Part shown: piece after piece, positions 1-6,551 of the stretch | How the letters are laid out: the number at the start of each line of letters is the position of its first letter | Position numbering within the stretch: position 1 is the stretch's first letter | NCBI GenBank assembly: GCA_008501835.1 | Contig: QQUB01000598.1 | Span: 1 to 6,551, forward strand | Length of the DNA stretch: 6,551 bases | Direction: 5' to 3' | Origin: Bacteroidota bacterium | GTDB lineage: Bacteria > Bacteroidota > Bacteroidia > Chitinophagales > Saprospiraceae | Made by a program: the position numbers and the translations under genes | The notes under the pieces: generated by a model | Seen by the model: the letters and a program-made list of their open reading frames with translations, nothing else | Told to the model about the DNA's origin: nothing | Database searches by the model: none

Positions 1-2774
1 AATTTAAATTTTTCGAACATCCTGAACAAAAAGATAATGAGATAGTAACTGTCCAGAAAGATAATTATGACAGAATTTGGTTCAGCGACCTTTCCAACCA
101 ACTATTTTTTATTGAAAGAGATACGGTATATCAATTTGGTAACGATAAGTTATCTTCTGAATTCAATTTAAGCTCCTATGTATTATTTCAGGACCATTTG
201 ATTTTAAAATCCATTTCACCCCTTGAGCACTCAGATTCCACCTTAGTAAAAATAATCCCTTTATGGAATGACTTGACGAGGATCGAATCAGATTCTTTAA
301 GCAATTATTATCTCCCGGGGGTTCACTCTGCTTGTATTAACAGGGCCGGGTCCAAATATTTATACACTTATTCTCCTGATTTCAGTTTTCAAAACGGGCT
401 GCATTCGGCGAATAAAAAAATTACTGCTGCTCCTTTTGATCCGTTGATCAGAGAACTGGAAAAAACGATGTATATGCCCTATAACAGTACCTCTGGCAGT
501 ATACTCGAATACAACAAGAACCTGATTGCCAAATTCAACAATACTTTTTGTTTAGCTTCCAGGGATTCTTCTAATACTCAAATATTTACCCTTCCTTATG
601 CGATAAATCAACAATATATTTTCGGAGATCAGTTGTGGTTATTGACTAAAAATGGCCTGCGAATTTTCGATTTGAAAAATTCAATGGAATTAAAAGAAGT
701 ATTGTTTAATGAATATAACTTAACCAATCTTTTAATTGACAAGGAAGGAAATTATTGGTTTGGAACTGATAAAAAAGGCATGTTGATCGTTCCTTCTTTC
801 CAGATCAAAAAATTTGAAGGAATAACCAATGGCAAAACCGTACATTTCCTTTCCTCAAATTCATTATCAAAAACCCTGAATATCGGGCATGCTGATGGTT
901 TATTTAAACAAATTGATTTTTCAACAGGACGCCCTGTAGAATCAACCATCCAATTGCCCAAAAAACTGGGTAAAATTAACAAATACATAAAGCGCGACCA
1001 ACATTATTTTGCCACAGACATAGGACTGGTTCTCAAAAAATCCTTAGATGAAAAAGTGCCTCTTTACACTATGGCAGCAGCTTCTGTAAAGGATTTCATT
1101 TTTGACCGAAAAGGAAGTTTATGGCTTGCCGATAGTTACTCAGTTTTTCGTATAAGAGCTACTGAGATTTTGATAGACTCAGACTTCAAGATTCTACCCG
1201 ACCATAGAGTTCTGCACCAAAGAACATATGCCTTACATGAGGATTTTGAGGGTACCGTCTGGTTAGGTTCAACAGGAGGACTATTTTCCTGGGAAAAGGA
1301 CACCCTTAAACCATTCCACTACCAGGAGGAGCATCTGAATTACAGTATCACAGATATTATTCAGACACCCGATTCCACCCTATGGGTGGCCACCAGCTCT
1401 GAAGGGTTATTAACCATAAAAAATGGGCAAATTATCAACCATTATACTGCTACGGGTTCCTTTCCGGATAACCGGTGTAATAAGTTATTTTTTGATGGAG
1501 GAAATTACGTATGGGTCGCCACCCCAGAGGGATTGGTATCCATAAATTTTGAAGAAGGCGCCATAAGTAAATACGATATTTACGATGGTTTACCTTCAAA
1601 TGATATACTTTGTATGACAATCTTGGATTCCATTGTTTGGGCTGGTACTTCCAAGGGGCTCGTCTCTTTTCCGGTTGATATCGACAACCATAACCAGATC
1701 GCACCTCCCATTTTTATTACCAATTTTGCCATACATGAGCAGGACACTTCCATTGCTCATTCATACAAATTAAAACACGATCAAAACAGCATGCAAATTA
1801 ATTTCCTTGGTCTTAATTACAGGTCCCGGGGAAAAATACTTTATGAATACCAAATGATTGGAATTGACAGTACCTGGGTAACCACTGAAACCAGGTATGC
1901 TCGCTTTCCAGGATTAAGGCCAGGAGATTATACTTTTAACGTTGTGGCTATCAATGAAGATGGAGTAAAAAGTTCTTCCCCTGCTTCAATTAATATAATC
2001 ATATCTCCTCCATGGTGGAGTACATGGTGGTTTTTAACCTTGATGAGCGTATTGGTAATTGGGACTGTCTGGTTTGCAATATCTATAAGAATTCGGAATA
2101 TCAGAAGGCAGGATAAACTAATTCGACAAGTAAACGAATTAAGTTTAAAAGCTCTTCAAACTCAAATGAACCCTCATTTTATTTTCAATTCCCTCAATGC
2201 TATTCAACATTTTCTGACCACCAATGACCAGGAAAAAGCAATGCATTATCTATCTAAATTTGCCAGATTAATCCGCATTGTATTCGAACAATCAAAGAAA
2301 AACCTCATTAGTCTTCAGGAGGAAATTGATTTTTTGAAAGTGTATCTATCCCTGGAGGATCTGAGATTTAATAATACAATAGATATTTCTTTTGAATTAT
2401 CTGAAGAGGTGAAAAACCATCTGTCGTTTTATCAACTACCACCACTACTCATTCAGCCAATAATCGAAAATGCCTTTAAACATGGACTTTTTCACAAAAA
2501 AGAAGATAAAAAGCTGGTTATCCACTTTGAAAAATATCATCAATTTCTGAAGTGTACCATCACAGACAATGGGGTTGGCATGAAATATACTCAAAAGCTG
2601 GATAATTGGCGAGCAAAACCACACAAGTCTTCTGGTTTAAAAGCAACCAAAGAGCGGCTTTCACTCTTGCACAGGAATGACCCGGAATTTAATGAAAGTG
2701 ATACTTTTTTTAAAATATCTGACCTTTACAACAATGGTAAAGCTGCAGGAACAAAAGTGGAATTAATCATTTAG
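1..2774 (+). CDS. Propeller sensor histidine kinase, LytS/YpdA type, 5'-partial (first tandem copy)
   Basis: This is a membrane sensor kinase that probably reads a periplasmic cue and phosphorylates the LytTR regulator downstream. The frame is open from base 3 to the TAG stop (923 residues visible). An internal TTG at 198 is not the start, because codons upstream match residues 72 onward of the next gene, so about 71 residues with the signal peptide are missing. Regulator-propeller repeats show tryptophan codons at 78, 636, 756, 1122, 1260, 1383, 1512 and 1638, in W-(L/V/F)-(G/A)-T-like strands. A Y_Y_Y domain spans about 1785-2013, with YEYQMIGI and FPGLRPGDYTF. A PPWWSTWWF motif leads into one transmembrane helix (about 2025-2087). 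The His_kinase domain has its phosphoacceptor His in NPHFIFN (codon 2175). The HATPase has an N-box ENAFKHG (from 2466), DNGVG (from 2565) and SSGL. All catalytic motifs are intact, so it is not a pseudogene. Its ligand cannot be read from the sequence. Confidence 0.93.
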   Translation, partial: FKFFEHPEQKDNEIVTVQKDNYDRIWFSDLSNQLFFIERDTVYQFGNDKLSSEFNLSSYVLFQDHLILKSISPLEHSDSTLVKIIPLWNDLTRIESDSLSNYYLPGVHSACINRAGSKYLYTYSPDFSFQNGLHSANKKITAAPFDPLIRELEKTMYMPYNSTSGSILEYNKNLIAKFNNTFCLASRDSSNTQIFTLPYAINQQYIFGDQLWLLTKNGLRIFDLKNSMELKEVLFNEYNLTNLLIDKEGNYWFGTDKKGMLIVPSFQIKKFEGITNGKTVHFLSSNSLSKTLNIGHADGLFKQIDFSTGRPVESTIQLPKKLGKINKYIKRDQHYFATDIGLVLKKSLDEKVPLYTMAAASVKDFIFDRKGSLWLADSYSVFRIRATEILIDSDFKILPDHRVLHQRTYALHEDFEGTVWLGSTGGLFSWEKDTLKPFHYQEEHLNYSITDIIQTPDSTLWVATSSEGLLTIKNGQIINHYTATGSFPDNRCNKLFFDGGNYVWVATPEGLVSINFEEGAISKYDIYDGLPSNDILCMTILDSIVWAGTSKGLVSFPVDIDNHNQIAPPIFITNFAIHEQDTSIAHSYKLKHDQNSMQINFLGLNYRSRGKILYEYQMIGIDSTWVTTETRYARFPGLRPGDYTFNVVAINEDGVKSSSPASINIIISPPWWSTWWFLTLMSVLVIGTVWFAISIRIRNIRRQDKLIRQVNELSLKALQTQMNPHFIFNSLNAIQHFLTTNDQEKAMHYLSKFARLIRIVFEQSKKNLISLQEEIDFLKVYLSLEDLRFNNTIDISFELSEEVKNHLSFYQLPPLLIQPIIENAFKHGLFHKKEDKKLVIHFEKYHQFLKCTITDNGVGMKYTQKLDNWRAKPHKSSGLKATKERLSLLHRNDPEFNESDTFFKISDLYNNGKAAGTKVELII

Positions 2775-2830
2775 AAAACATATACTTAATTTTACCTGTC
2801 TATGAAAAGACCTTAAATGACCTCTGAAAA
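2775..2830 (+). other. 56-nt spacer between the two kinase genes
   Basis: This short A/T-rich gap holds no hairpin terminator and no recognisable Bacteroidota promoter (no TTTG / TAnnTTTG pair at proper spacing), so read-through from the first kinase to the second is likely. It opens with AAAACATAT, the same string that follows the stop of the second kinase. It also contains two tiny ORFs: MKRP (2802-2816) and MTSEK (2817-2834), the latter ending in an ATGA overlap with the next start. No Shine-Dalgarno sequence is seen; the A-rich CTGAAAA just before the start codon is typical of the phylum. Confidence 0.55.
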
Positions 2831-5806
2831 ATGATAGCTAATCTTAAAAGAATATCTGCTTTTTTGGGGTTTTTGTGTGTATTTCTTTGGCTCCCCGAAG
2901 CTGTTTCCCAGGACCCGGTTTACTGGCAATTAACTGATGAGGACGGCTTGCCAAGCATGACTGTTTATGATATTAATCAGGACAGCTTTGGCTTTGTTTG
3001 GCTGGGAACTTCAAATGGTTTGGTACGATATGACGGGAAGGAATTTAAACCTTTCATACACCCTGAACAGAAGGACAATGAAATTGTAACTGTCCGAAAG
3101 GATGCAGAAGGCAGAATTTGGTTCAGCAACCTGTCCAACCAGGTCTTTTTTATTGATAATGGAGTAATCCACAATTTTTCAGAAACATTAGAGCAAAACC
3201 AATTCAAAATCACTTCCTATGATGTAGGTATTTCCGGATATGTTTTTAATTGTCAAAACGACACCGTACCGGATACATCCTTCATCTATTATTTACCCGA
3301 AAAATATTCAGGAAATTTATTTGAATTTTTTCAGGATAAATTAATTGCAGTTTCTACCGAAGAAAGAAATCCCGCTTTAGAAATTGATTCGAACAAATTT
3401 GTCTACAATTTTTTCCATATTGCTTCTCAAATAAAATTTGCTGACTTCTCCCATTCATCTCAAAAAGGCAAGGATTTTTTAGCGGCTATGCAGATCTTGC
3501 AGTCTCATATATCTCCTTATTCTTTTTACACATTTGGAAATAACAGATTATACTCTTGTGTCCAGACCTATCACTCGGTTGATATTAATACTTTGAGCCA
3601 TGAAAGTTTTGTATTCCCTTACAAAGTAAACAATATCGTATTTGTTGGGGACGATTGCTGGTTGGCCACCCAAGCAGGTCTGGTTGTAGATCATATGTAT
3701 CCGGGAGGTGTGGAAAACGGAGACTTTGACTACTTTTTTGAAGGTTTGGATATCAATAATATTTTTAAGGACAGGGAGGGAAATATTTGGCTTGCAACCG
3801 ATGGAAACGGTATATGGGTCATTCCGTCTTTTTCCTTTCTCCAACCAGCAGGAATTGACAAAGATGAGCCGGCATACTTCATAACAAAAACCAAAAACGG
3901 AACGATTTTCACAGGGCACAAAAAAGGAAAAATTTCCTTGTTTAATGGGTTAAACGGGGCATCCCTTAAAAATATTGAAATACCAGTTCGTTCAGGGAGA
4001 ATTTTGAATATGCTGGCCGGGAATTACTTTTTACTGGCAACTGATAATGGAATATATTATTCAAAGGATAGTCTGTTTTCAATTGGCAATTTCCTCAAAA
4101 ACAGCGGTGCCGCTAAAGATATGCTGATCGACAGCAACGATTCTCTCTGGATAGCAAATTCCAGATTCACCACCATGCTCCCATTGTCAGACCTGGAGAC
4201 CTCTGTAGATTTCAGTTCTGTAAAAACCATAATCTCTTCACGTACAAATTGTTTGCATGAAGACAATATGGGTCGTATCTGGATGGGCACCTCATCAGGC
4301 ATTTTTATTTATAGGGATGGCAAGACATATCCCTTTCAATACAAAGAACAGCCATTTACCTATAACATTCAGGAAATCATTGAAACCAAAGATTCTTCAA
4401 TTTGGATAGGGACACAGTACAATGGTATTTTTCAATTAAAAAATGATACCATAGTTAAAATCTACAATAAGGACAATCATCTAAATTCTAATACCTGCAA
4501 TGATCTGCACGAAGATAGTTATGGAAATTTATGGATCGCTTCCAATAGTGGCCTTCAGGTTAAAAAAATGGGAACTGATCAATTTCAAACCTACAACATC
4601 TATGACGGATTACCATCAAACGAGGTTTTTTCTGTGATTACTGATGAACAGACTGTTTGGGCCGGTACATCAAAAGGTATAGTATCTTTTCCATTGAACC
4701 AGGAAAGCCTAAACCTTGTCGTTCCTTTAATAAACATTACCCGATTTTCAATAATGGGACAGGATACTTCGATTGTTGGGGAATATGAATTATCCTACAA
4801 TCAGAATACTTTGAGAATCGATTACCAGGGGCTTGGGTATAGAGCACAGGGGAATATCAGGTATGAATATCAAATGTTGGGTATTTCTGACATCTGGATA
4901 CCCACTTCATCCGAAAATATTACCTTTCCAGGTCTTTCTCCGGGTAATTATACATTTTCTGTAAAAGCTGTTAACGAGGACGATACACCAAGCCTCACTC
5001 CCGCTACTTTAAGGATTTTGATAAATCCTCCCTGGTGGAAAACCTGGTGGTTTAGAGTGTTTATTACTGCTTCATTACTCCTGTTGATCTGGTCGGCTTA
5101 CCGGTACAGGTTAATGATTATCAGGAGACAAGAAAACCTAAAGCGAGAATTCCAACAAAAAGTCAATGAACTCTCTATGCAGGCACTTCAAACCCAAATG
5201 AACCCACATTTTATTTTTAACTCACTCAATGCCATACAACATTTTTTAACCACCAATGATCAGGAAAATGCAATGTTTTACCTGTCAAAATTTGCCCATT
5301 TGATCAGAACGGTATTTGAACAATCAGGGAAAAAAATGATATCACTGGAAGAAGAACTGGAGTTTCTTAAATTATACCTAAAACTGGAAGATTTACGTTT
5401 CAATAATAAAGTTAAAATAAACTTAATTGTCGACGAAGAAATAAAACAAACGCCGGAAGATTATTACCTTCCTCCATTACTTATTCAACCTGTCATTGAA
5501 AATGCATTCAAACATGGGCTTTTTCATAAAAAGGGTGAAAAAGATTTAACAATAGAAATTAAAAAACACAGCAATTTCATAAAATGTATCGTTACTGATA
5601 ATGGAATTGGCATAAAAAAGGCTCAATCATATTTAAAATGGAAATCTAAAGAACACAAATCTGCCGGTTTATACACCATACGAGAAAGATTGGCCATCCA
5701 CCATAAGTACCACCCGACCTTAAAGGAAGAAGAATCCTACTTCAAAGTTACTGACATCATGAATGACAGCCAGCCAGCTGGAACTCAGGTTACCCTCGTT
5801 ATTTAA
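2831..5806 (+). CDS. Propeller sensor histidine kinase, LytS/YpdA type (second tandem copy)
   Basis: This is a complete 991-residue membrane sensor kinase, likely phosphorylating the adjacent LytTR regulator. The ATG start is supported by an immediate signal peptide: Asn4-Lys6-Arg7, a hydrophobic core at about 9-22, and a probable cleavage after AVS (about residue 26). The periplasmic part carries regulator-propeller repeats with tryptophans at 57, 97, 277, 320, 440, 484, 525, 568 and 610, plus weaker blades near 355-370 and 398-410. About 600 residues would suit two seven-bladed propellers (inference). A Y_Y_Y domain (about 660-733) has YEYQMLGI and FPGLSPGNYTF. PPWWKTWWF precedes one transmembrane helix (about 738-757). 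A short helical linker follows. The His_kinase domain has phosphoacceptor His793 in NPHFIFN. The HATPase domain has an N-box ENAFKHG (890-896), DNGIG (923-927) and SAGL (944-947). No AraC domain is present, so this is not a one-component hybrid. It lies 56 nt after its paralogue and 12 nt before the regulator. The signal sensed is unknown. Confidence 0.96.
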   Translation: MIANLKRISAFLGFLCVFLWLPEAVSQDPVYWQLTDEDGLPSMTVYDINQDSFGFVWLGTSNGLVRYDGKEFKPFIHPEQKDNEIVTVRKDAEGRIWFSNLSNQVFFIDNGVIHNFSETLEQNQFKITSYDVGISGYVFNCQNDTVPDTSFIYYLPEKYSGNLFEFFQDKLIAVSTEERNPALEIDSNKFVYNFFHIASQIKFADFSHSSQKGKDFLAAMQILQSHISPYSFYTFGNNRLYSCVQTYHSVDINTLSHESFVFPYKVNNIVFVGDDCWLATQAGLVVDHMYPGGVENGDFDYFFEGLDINNIFKDREGNIWLATDGNGIWVIPSFSFLQPAGIDKDEPAYFITKTKNGTIFTGHKKGKISLFNGLNGASLKNIEIPVRSGRILNMLAGNYFLLATDNGIYYSKDSLFSIGNFLKNSGAAKDMLIDSNDSLWIANSRFTTMLPLSDLETSVDFSSVKTIISSRTNCLHEDNMGRIWMGTSSGIFIYRDGKTYPFQYKEQPFTYNIQEIIETKDSSIWIGTQYNGIFQLKNDTIVKIYNKDNHLNSNTCNDLHEDSYGNLWIASNSGLQVKKMGTDQFQTYNIYDGLPSNEVFSVITDEQTVWAGTSKGIVSFPLNQESLNLVVPLINITRFSIMGQDTSIVGEYELSYNQNTLRIDYQGLGYRAQGNIRYEYQMLGISDIWIPTSSENITFPGLSPGNYTFSVKAVNEDDTPSLTPATLRILINPPWWKTWWFRVFITASLLLLIWSAYRYRLMIIRRQENLKREFQQKVNELSMQALQTQMNPHFIFNSLNAIQHFLTTNDQENAMFYLSKFAHLIRTVFEQSGKKMISLEEELEFLKLYLKLEDLRFNNKVKINLIVDEEIKQTPEDYYLPPLLIQPVIENAFKHGLFHKKGEKDLTIEIKKHSNFIKCIVTDNGIGIKKAQSYLKWKSKEHKSAGLYTIRERLAIHHKYHPTLKEEESYFKVTDIMNDSQPAGTQVTLVI

Positions 5807-5818
5807 AAAACATATTAT
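5807..5818 (+). promoter_or_regulatory. A/T-rich junction acting as regulator translation-initiation region
   Basis: Only 12 nt, all A/T but for one C, separate the kinase stop from the regulator start. There is no Shine-Dalgarno-like purine block, which is normal in Bacteroidota, where A-rich leaders favour initiation. The spacing leaves no room for a separate promoter or terminator, so kinase and regulator are almost certainly co-transcribed. The string AAAACATAT here also occurs directly after the first kinase's stop (2775-2783). Confidence 0.5.
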
Positions 5819-6551
5819 ATGAATGAACTCAAGGCAATAATCGTTGAAGACGAAGAAAGCAACCAAAAAACCCTGAAAAACATGTTAGATGATTTTTGCG
5901 AAGGTATCAAAGTTGTCGGCATTGCAGGGATGGTGGATGATGCCATCAAACTAATCCTTCACAAAAAACCGGATATTGTTTTTCTAGATATTGAGTTACC
6001 GGAAAAAAACGGATTTCAACTTCTCGAATATTTCCCAGAGCCACCGTTTGAAGTGATTTTCACAACAGCCTATAACAAATTCGCCATTAAGGCATTCAAA
6101 TTTTCTGCTATTGATTACCTTCTGAAACCTATTGACCTGGAGGAACTCCGAAACGCCATAAAGAAAGTAGTTGATAAAAAACAAGATGTTTCCCAACGAA
6201 TGAAATACGCCCTTTTAAAAAGTAATATGAATAACACCTTCAATAAGTTAACACTTCCTTGCAGTACGGGATATGTATTTGTGGAATTGACTGATGTAGT
6301 AAGGTGTAAAGCAGATGGGAACTACACCAATTTTCACATGAAGAACGGGGAAAAATATGTCGTTTCCAAAACTCTTGGCTTATACGACCAGTTATTATCC
6401 GAATTCAGTTTTTTCAGAATCAACAGGCAGGATCTGATTAATACCAATCACGTAATTGAATTTCGCAGACAAAAAAAGTCAATGGTTAAAATGTCAGATG
6501 ATAGTCTTTTACCGGTCACTGATTCCCGAACAGAAGCTTATTTAAATATGG
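5819..6551 (+). CDS. LytTR-family response regulator, 3'-partial
   Basis: This is a cytoplasmic two-component response regulator that would bind DNA when phosphorylated by one or both kinases upstream. 244 residues are visible with no stop before the window ends. Relatives usually run to about 245-260 residues, so few are missing. The ATG at 5819 is chosen because MNELKAIIVEDEE begins the receiver fold at once; the ATG at 5823 is in another frame. The receiver domain (about 4-118) has the acidic pair Glu10-Asp11, phosphoacceptor Asp57 in FLDIELP, Thr83, switch Tyr100 and Lys103 in DYLLKP. After a linker (about 119-142), a LytTR domain (about 143-244) shows the CKADGNYT strand, the VSKTL element and FFRINRQDLINTNHV. 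Two usual LytTR signatures are altered: the common FRIH is FRIN, and the common terminal VSRR is VTDS. Phosphorylation chemistry looks intact. Target genes cannot be deduced here. Confidence 0.94.
   Translation, partial: MNELKAIIVEDEESNQKTLKNMLDDFCEGIKVVGIAGMVDDAIKLILHKKPDIVFLDIELPEKNGFQLLEYFPEPPFEVIFTTAYNKFAIKAFKFSAIDYLLKPIDLEELRNAIKKVVDKKQDVSQRMKYALLKSNMNNTFNKLTLPCSTGYVFVELTDVVRCKADGNYTNFHMKNGEKYVVSKTLGLYDQLLSEFSFFRINRQDLINTNHVIEFRRQKKSMVKMSDDSLLPVTDSRTEAYLNM

Larger units (their letters stand above)
1..5818 (+). repeat. Tandem gene duplication (two paralogous sensor kinases)
   Basis: The two kinase genes are head-to-tail paralogues, colinear over all visible domains. In the phosphoacceptor region (2154-2375 versus 5186-5407) I count 62 of 74 identical residues, including 27 in a row around NPHFIFN. 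Within those 27 codons nine differ silently, so the copies are old enough for synonymous drift and are held by purifying selection. The similarity continues past the stops as a shared AAAACATAT. No direct repeats or transposase suggest a mobile origin. Confidence 0.85.

Noticed and set aside
198..200. TTG as the start codon of the first kinase
   Set aside because: The same frame is open back to base 3, and its translation matches the second kinase from residue 72 onward, so the TTG is an internal leucine and the gene begins outside the window.
752..1704. Antisense open frames inside the first kinase (752-988 and 1450-1704)
   Set aside because: They lie opposite a well-supported coding region with conserved domains, and their translations show no recognisable family or domain.
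1..2774. First kinase as a decayed duplicate
   Set aside because: There is no frameshift or internal stop, and all kinase motifs and the membrane helix are intact. The missing N-terminus is explained by the window edge.
2775..2830. Promoter or terminator between the two kinase genes
   Set aside because: I found no stem-loop followed by a T run, and no convincing TTTG / TAnnTTTG pair. An internal weak promoter cannot be excluded by eye.
2977..4302. Several overlapping antisense open frames within the second kinase
   Set aside because: They overlap one another and a strongly supported sense gene, and show no domain, leader or independent spacing. They are shadows of the sense coding.
2831..5806. 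One-component hybrid (AraC-type HTCS) sensor
   Set aside because: The propeller/Y_Y_Y half resembles these, but the protein ends directly after the HATPase domain, with no receiver or AraC domain. Its kinase is of the LytS/YpdA type.
5996..6196. Antisense 66-residue open frame in the regulator
   Set aside because: It lies wholly opposite the receiver domain, and its translation has no recognisable domain.

Overview
The window reads as part of a Bacteroidota chromosome. The evidence is low G+C content with A-rich gene starts that lack a Shine-Dalgarno sequence, and a sensor architecture (periplasmic two-component-regulator propeller repeats, Y_Y_Y domain, one membrane helix, LytS/YpdA-type histidine kinase) that is especially abundant in that phylum. 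I cannot name the genus. No RNA gene, mobile element, CRISPR array or clear terminator is visible.

Layout, all on the + strand. (1) Bases 1-2774: a propeller sensor histidine kinase cut at its 5' end by the window. The frame is open to the left edge, and by comparison with its neighbour about 71 residues, including the signal peptide, lie upstream. (2) Bases 2775-2830: a 56-nt spacer. (3) Bases 2831-5806: a complete 991-residue paralogue of the first kinase, with signal peptide. (4) Bases 5807-5818: a 12-nt A/T-rich junction. (5) Bases 5819-6551: a LytTR-type response regulator cut at its 3' end, probably only a few residues short.

Inferred system: two tandem-duplicated membrane sensors and one DNA-binding response regulator in a single transcription unit. 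The propellers and Y_Y_Y domain would detect a periplasmic cue. The cytoplasmic His_kinase/HATPase modules would autophosphorylate on the His of NPHFIFN, and phosphate would pass to Asp57 of the regulator. The paralogues are almost identical in the phosphoacceptor region but diverge strongly in one sensor segment, which suggests two inputs converging on one output. They also differ by a four-residue indel in the helix between membrane and kinase core.

The architecture is a known type. The points worth a second look are the tandem duplication and its patchy divergence, the linker indel, a shared motif after both kinase stop codons, and an atypical LytTR signature. I see no evidence for a wholly new kind of system.
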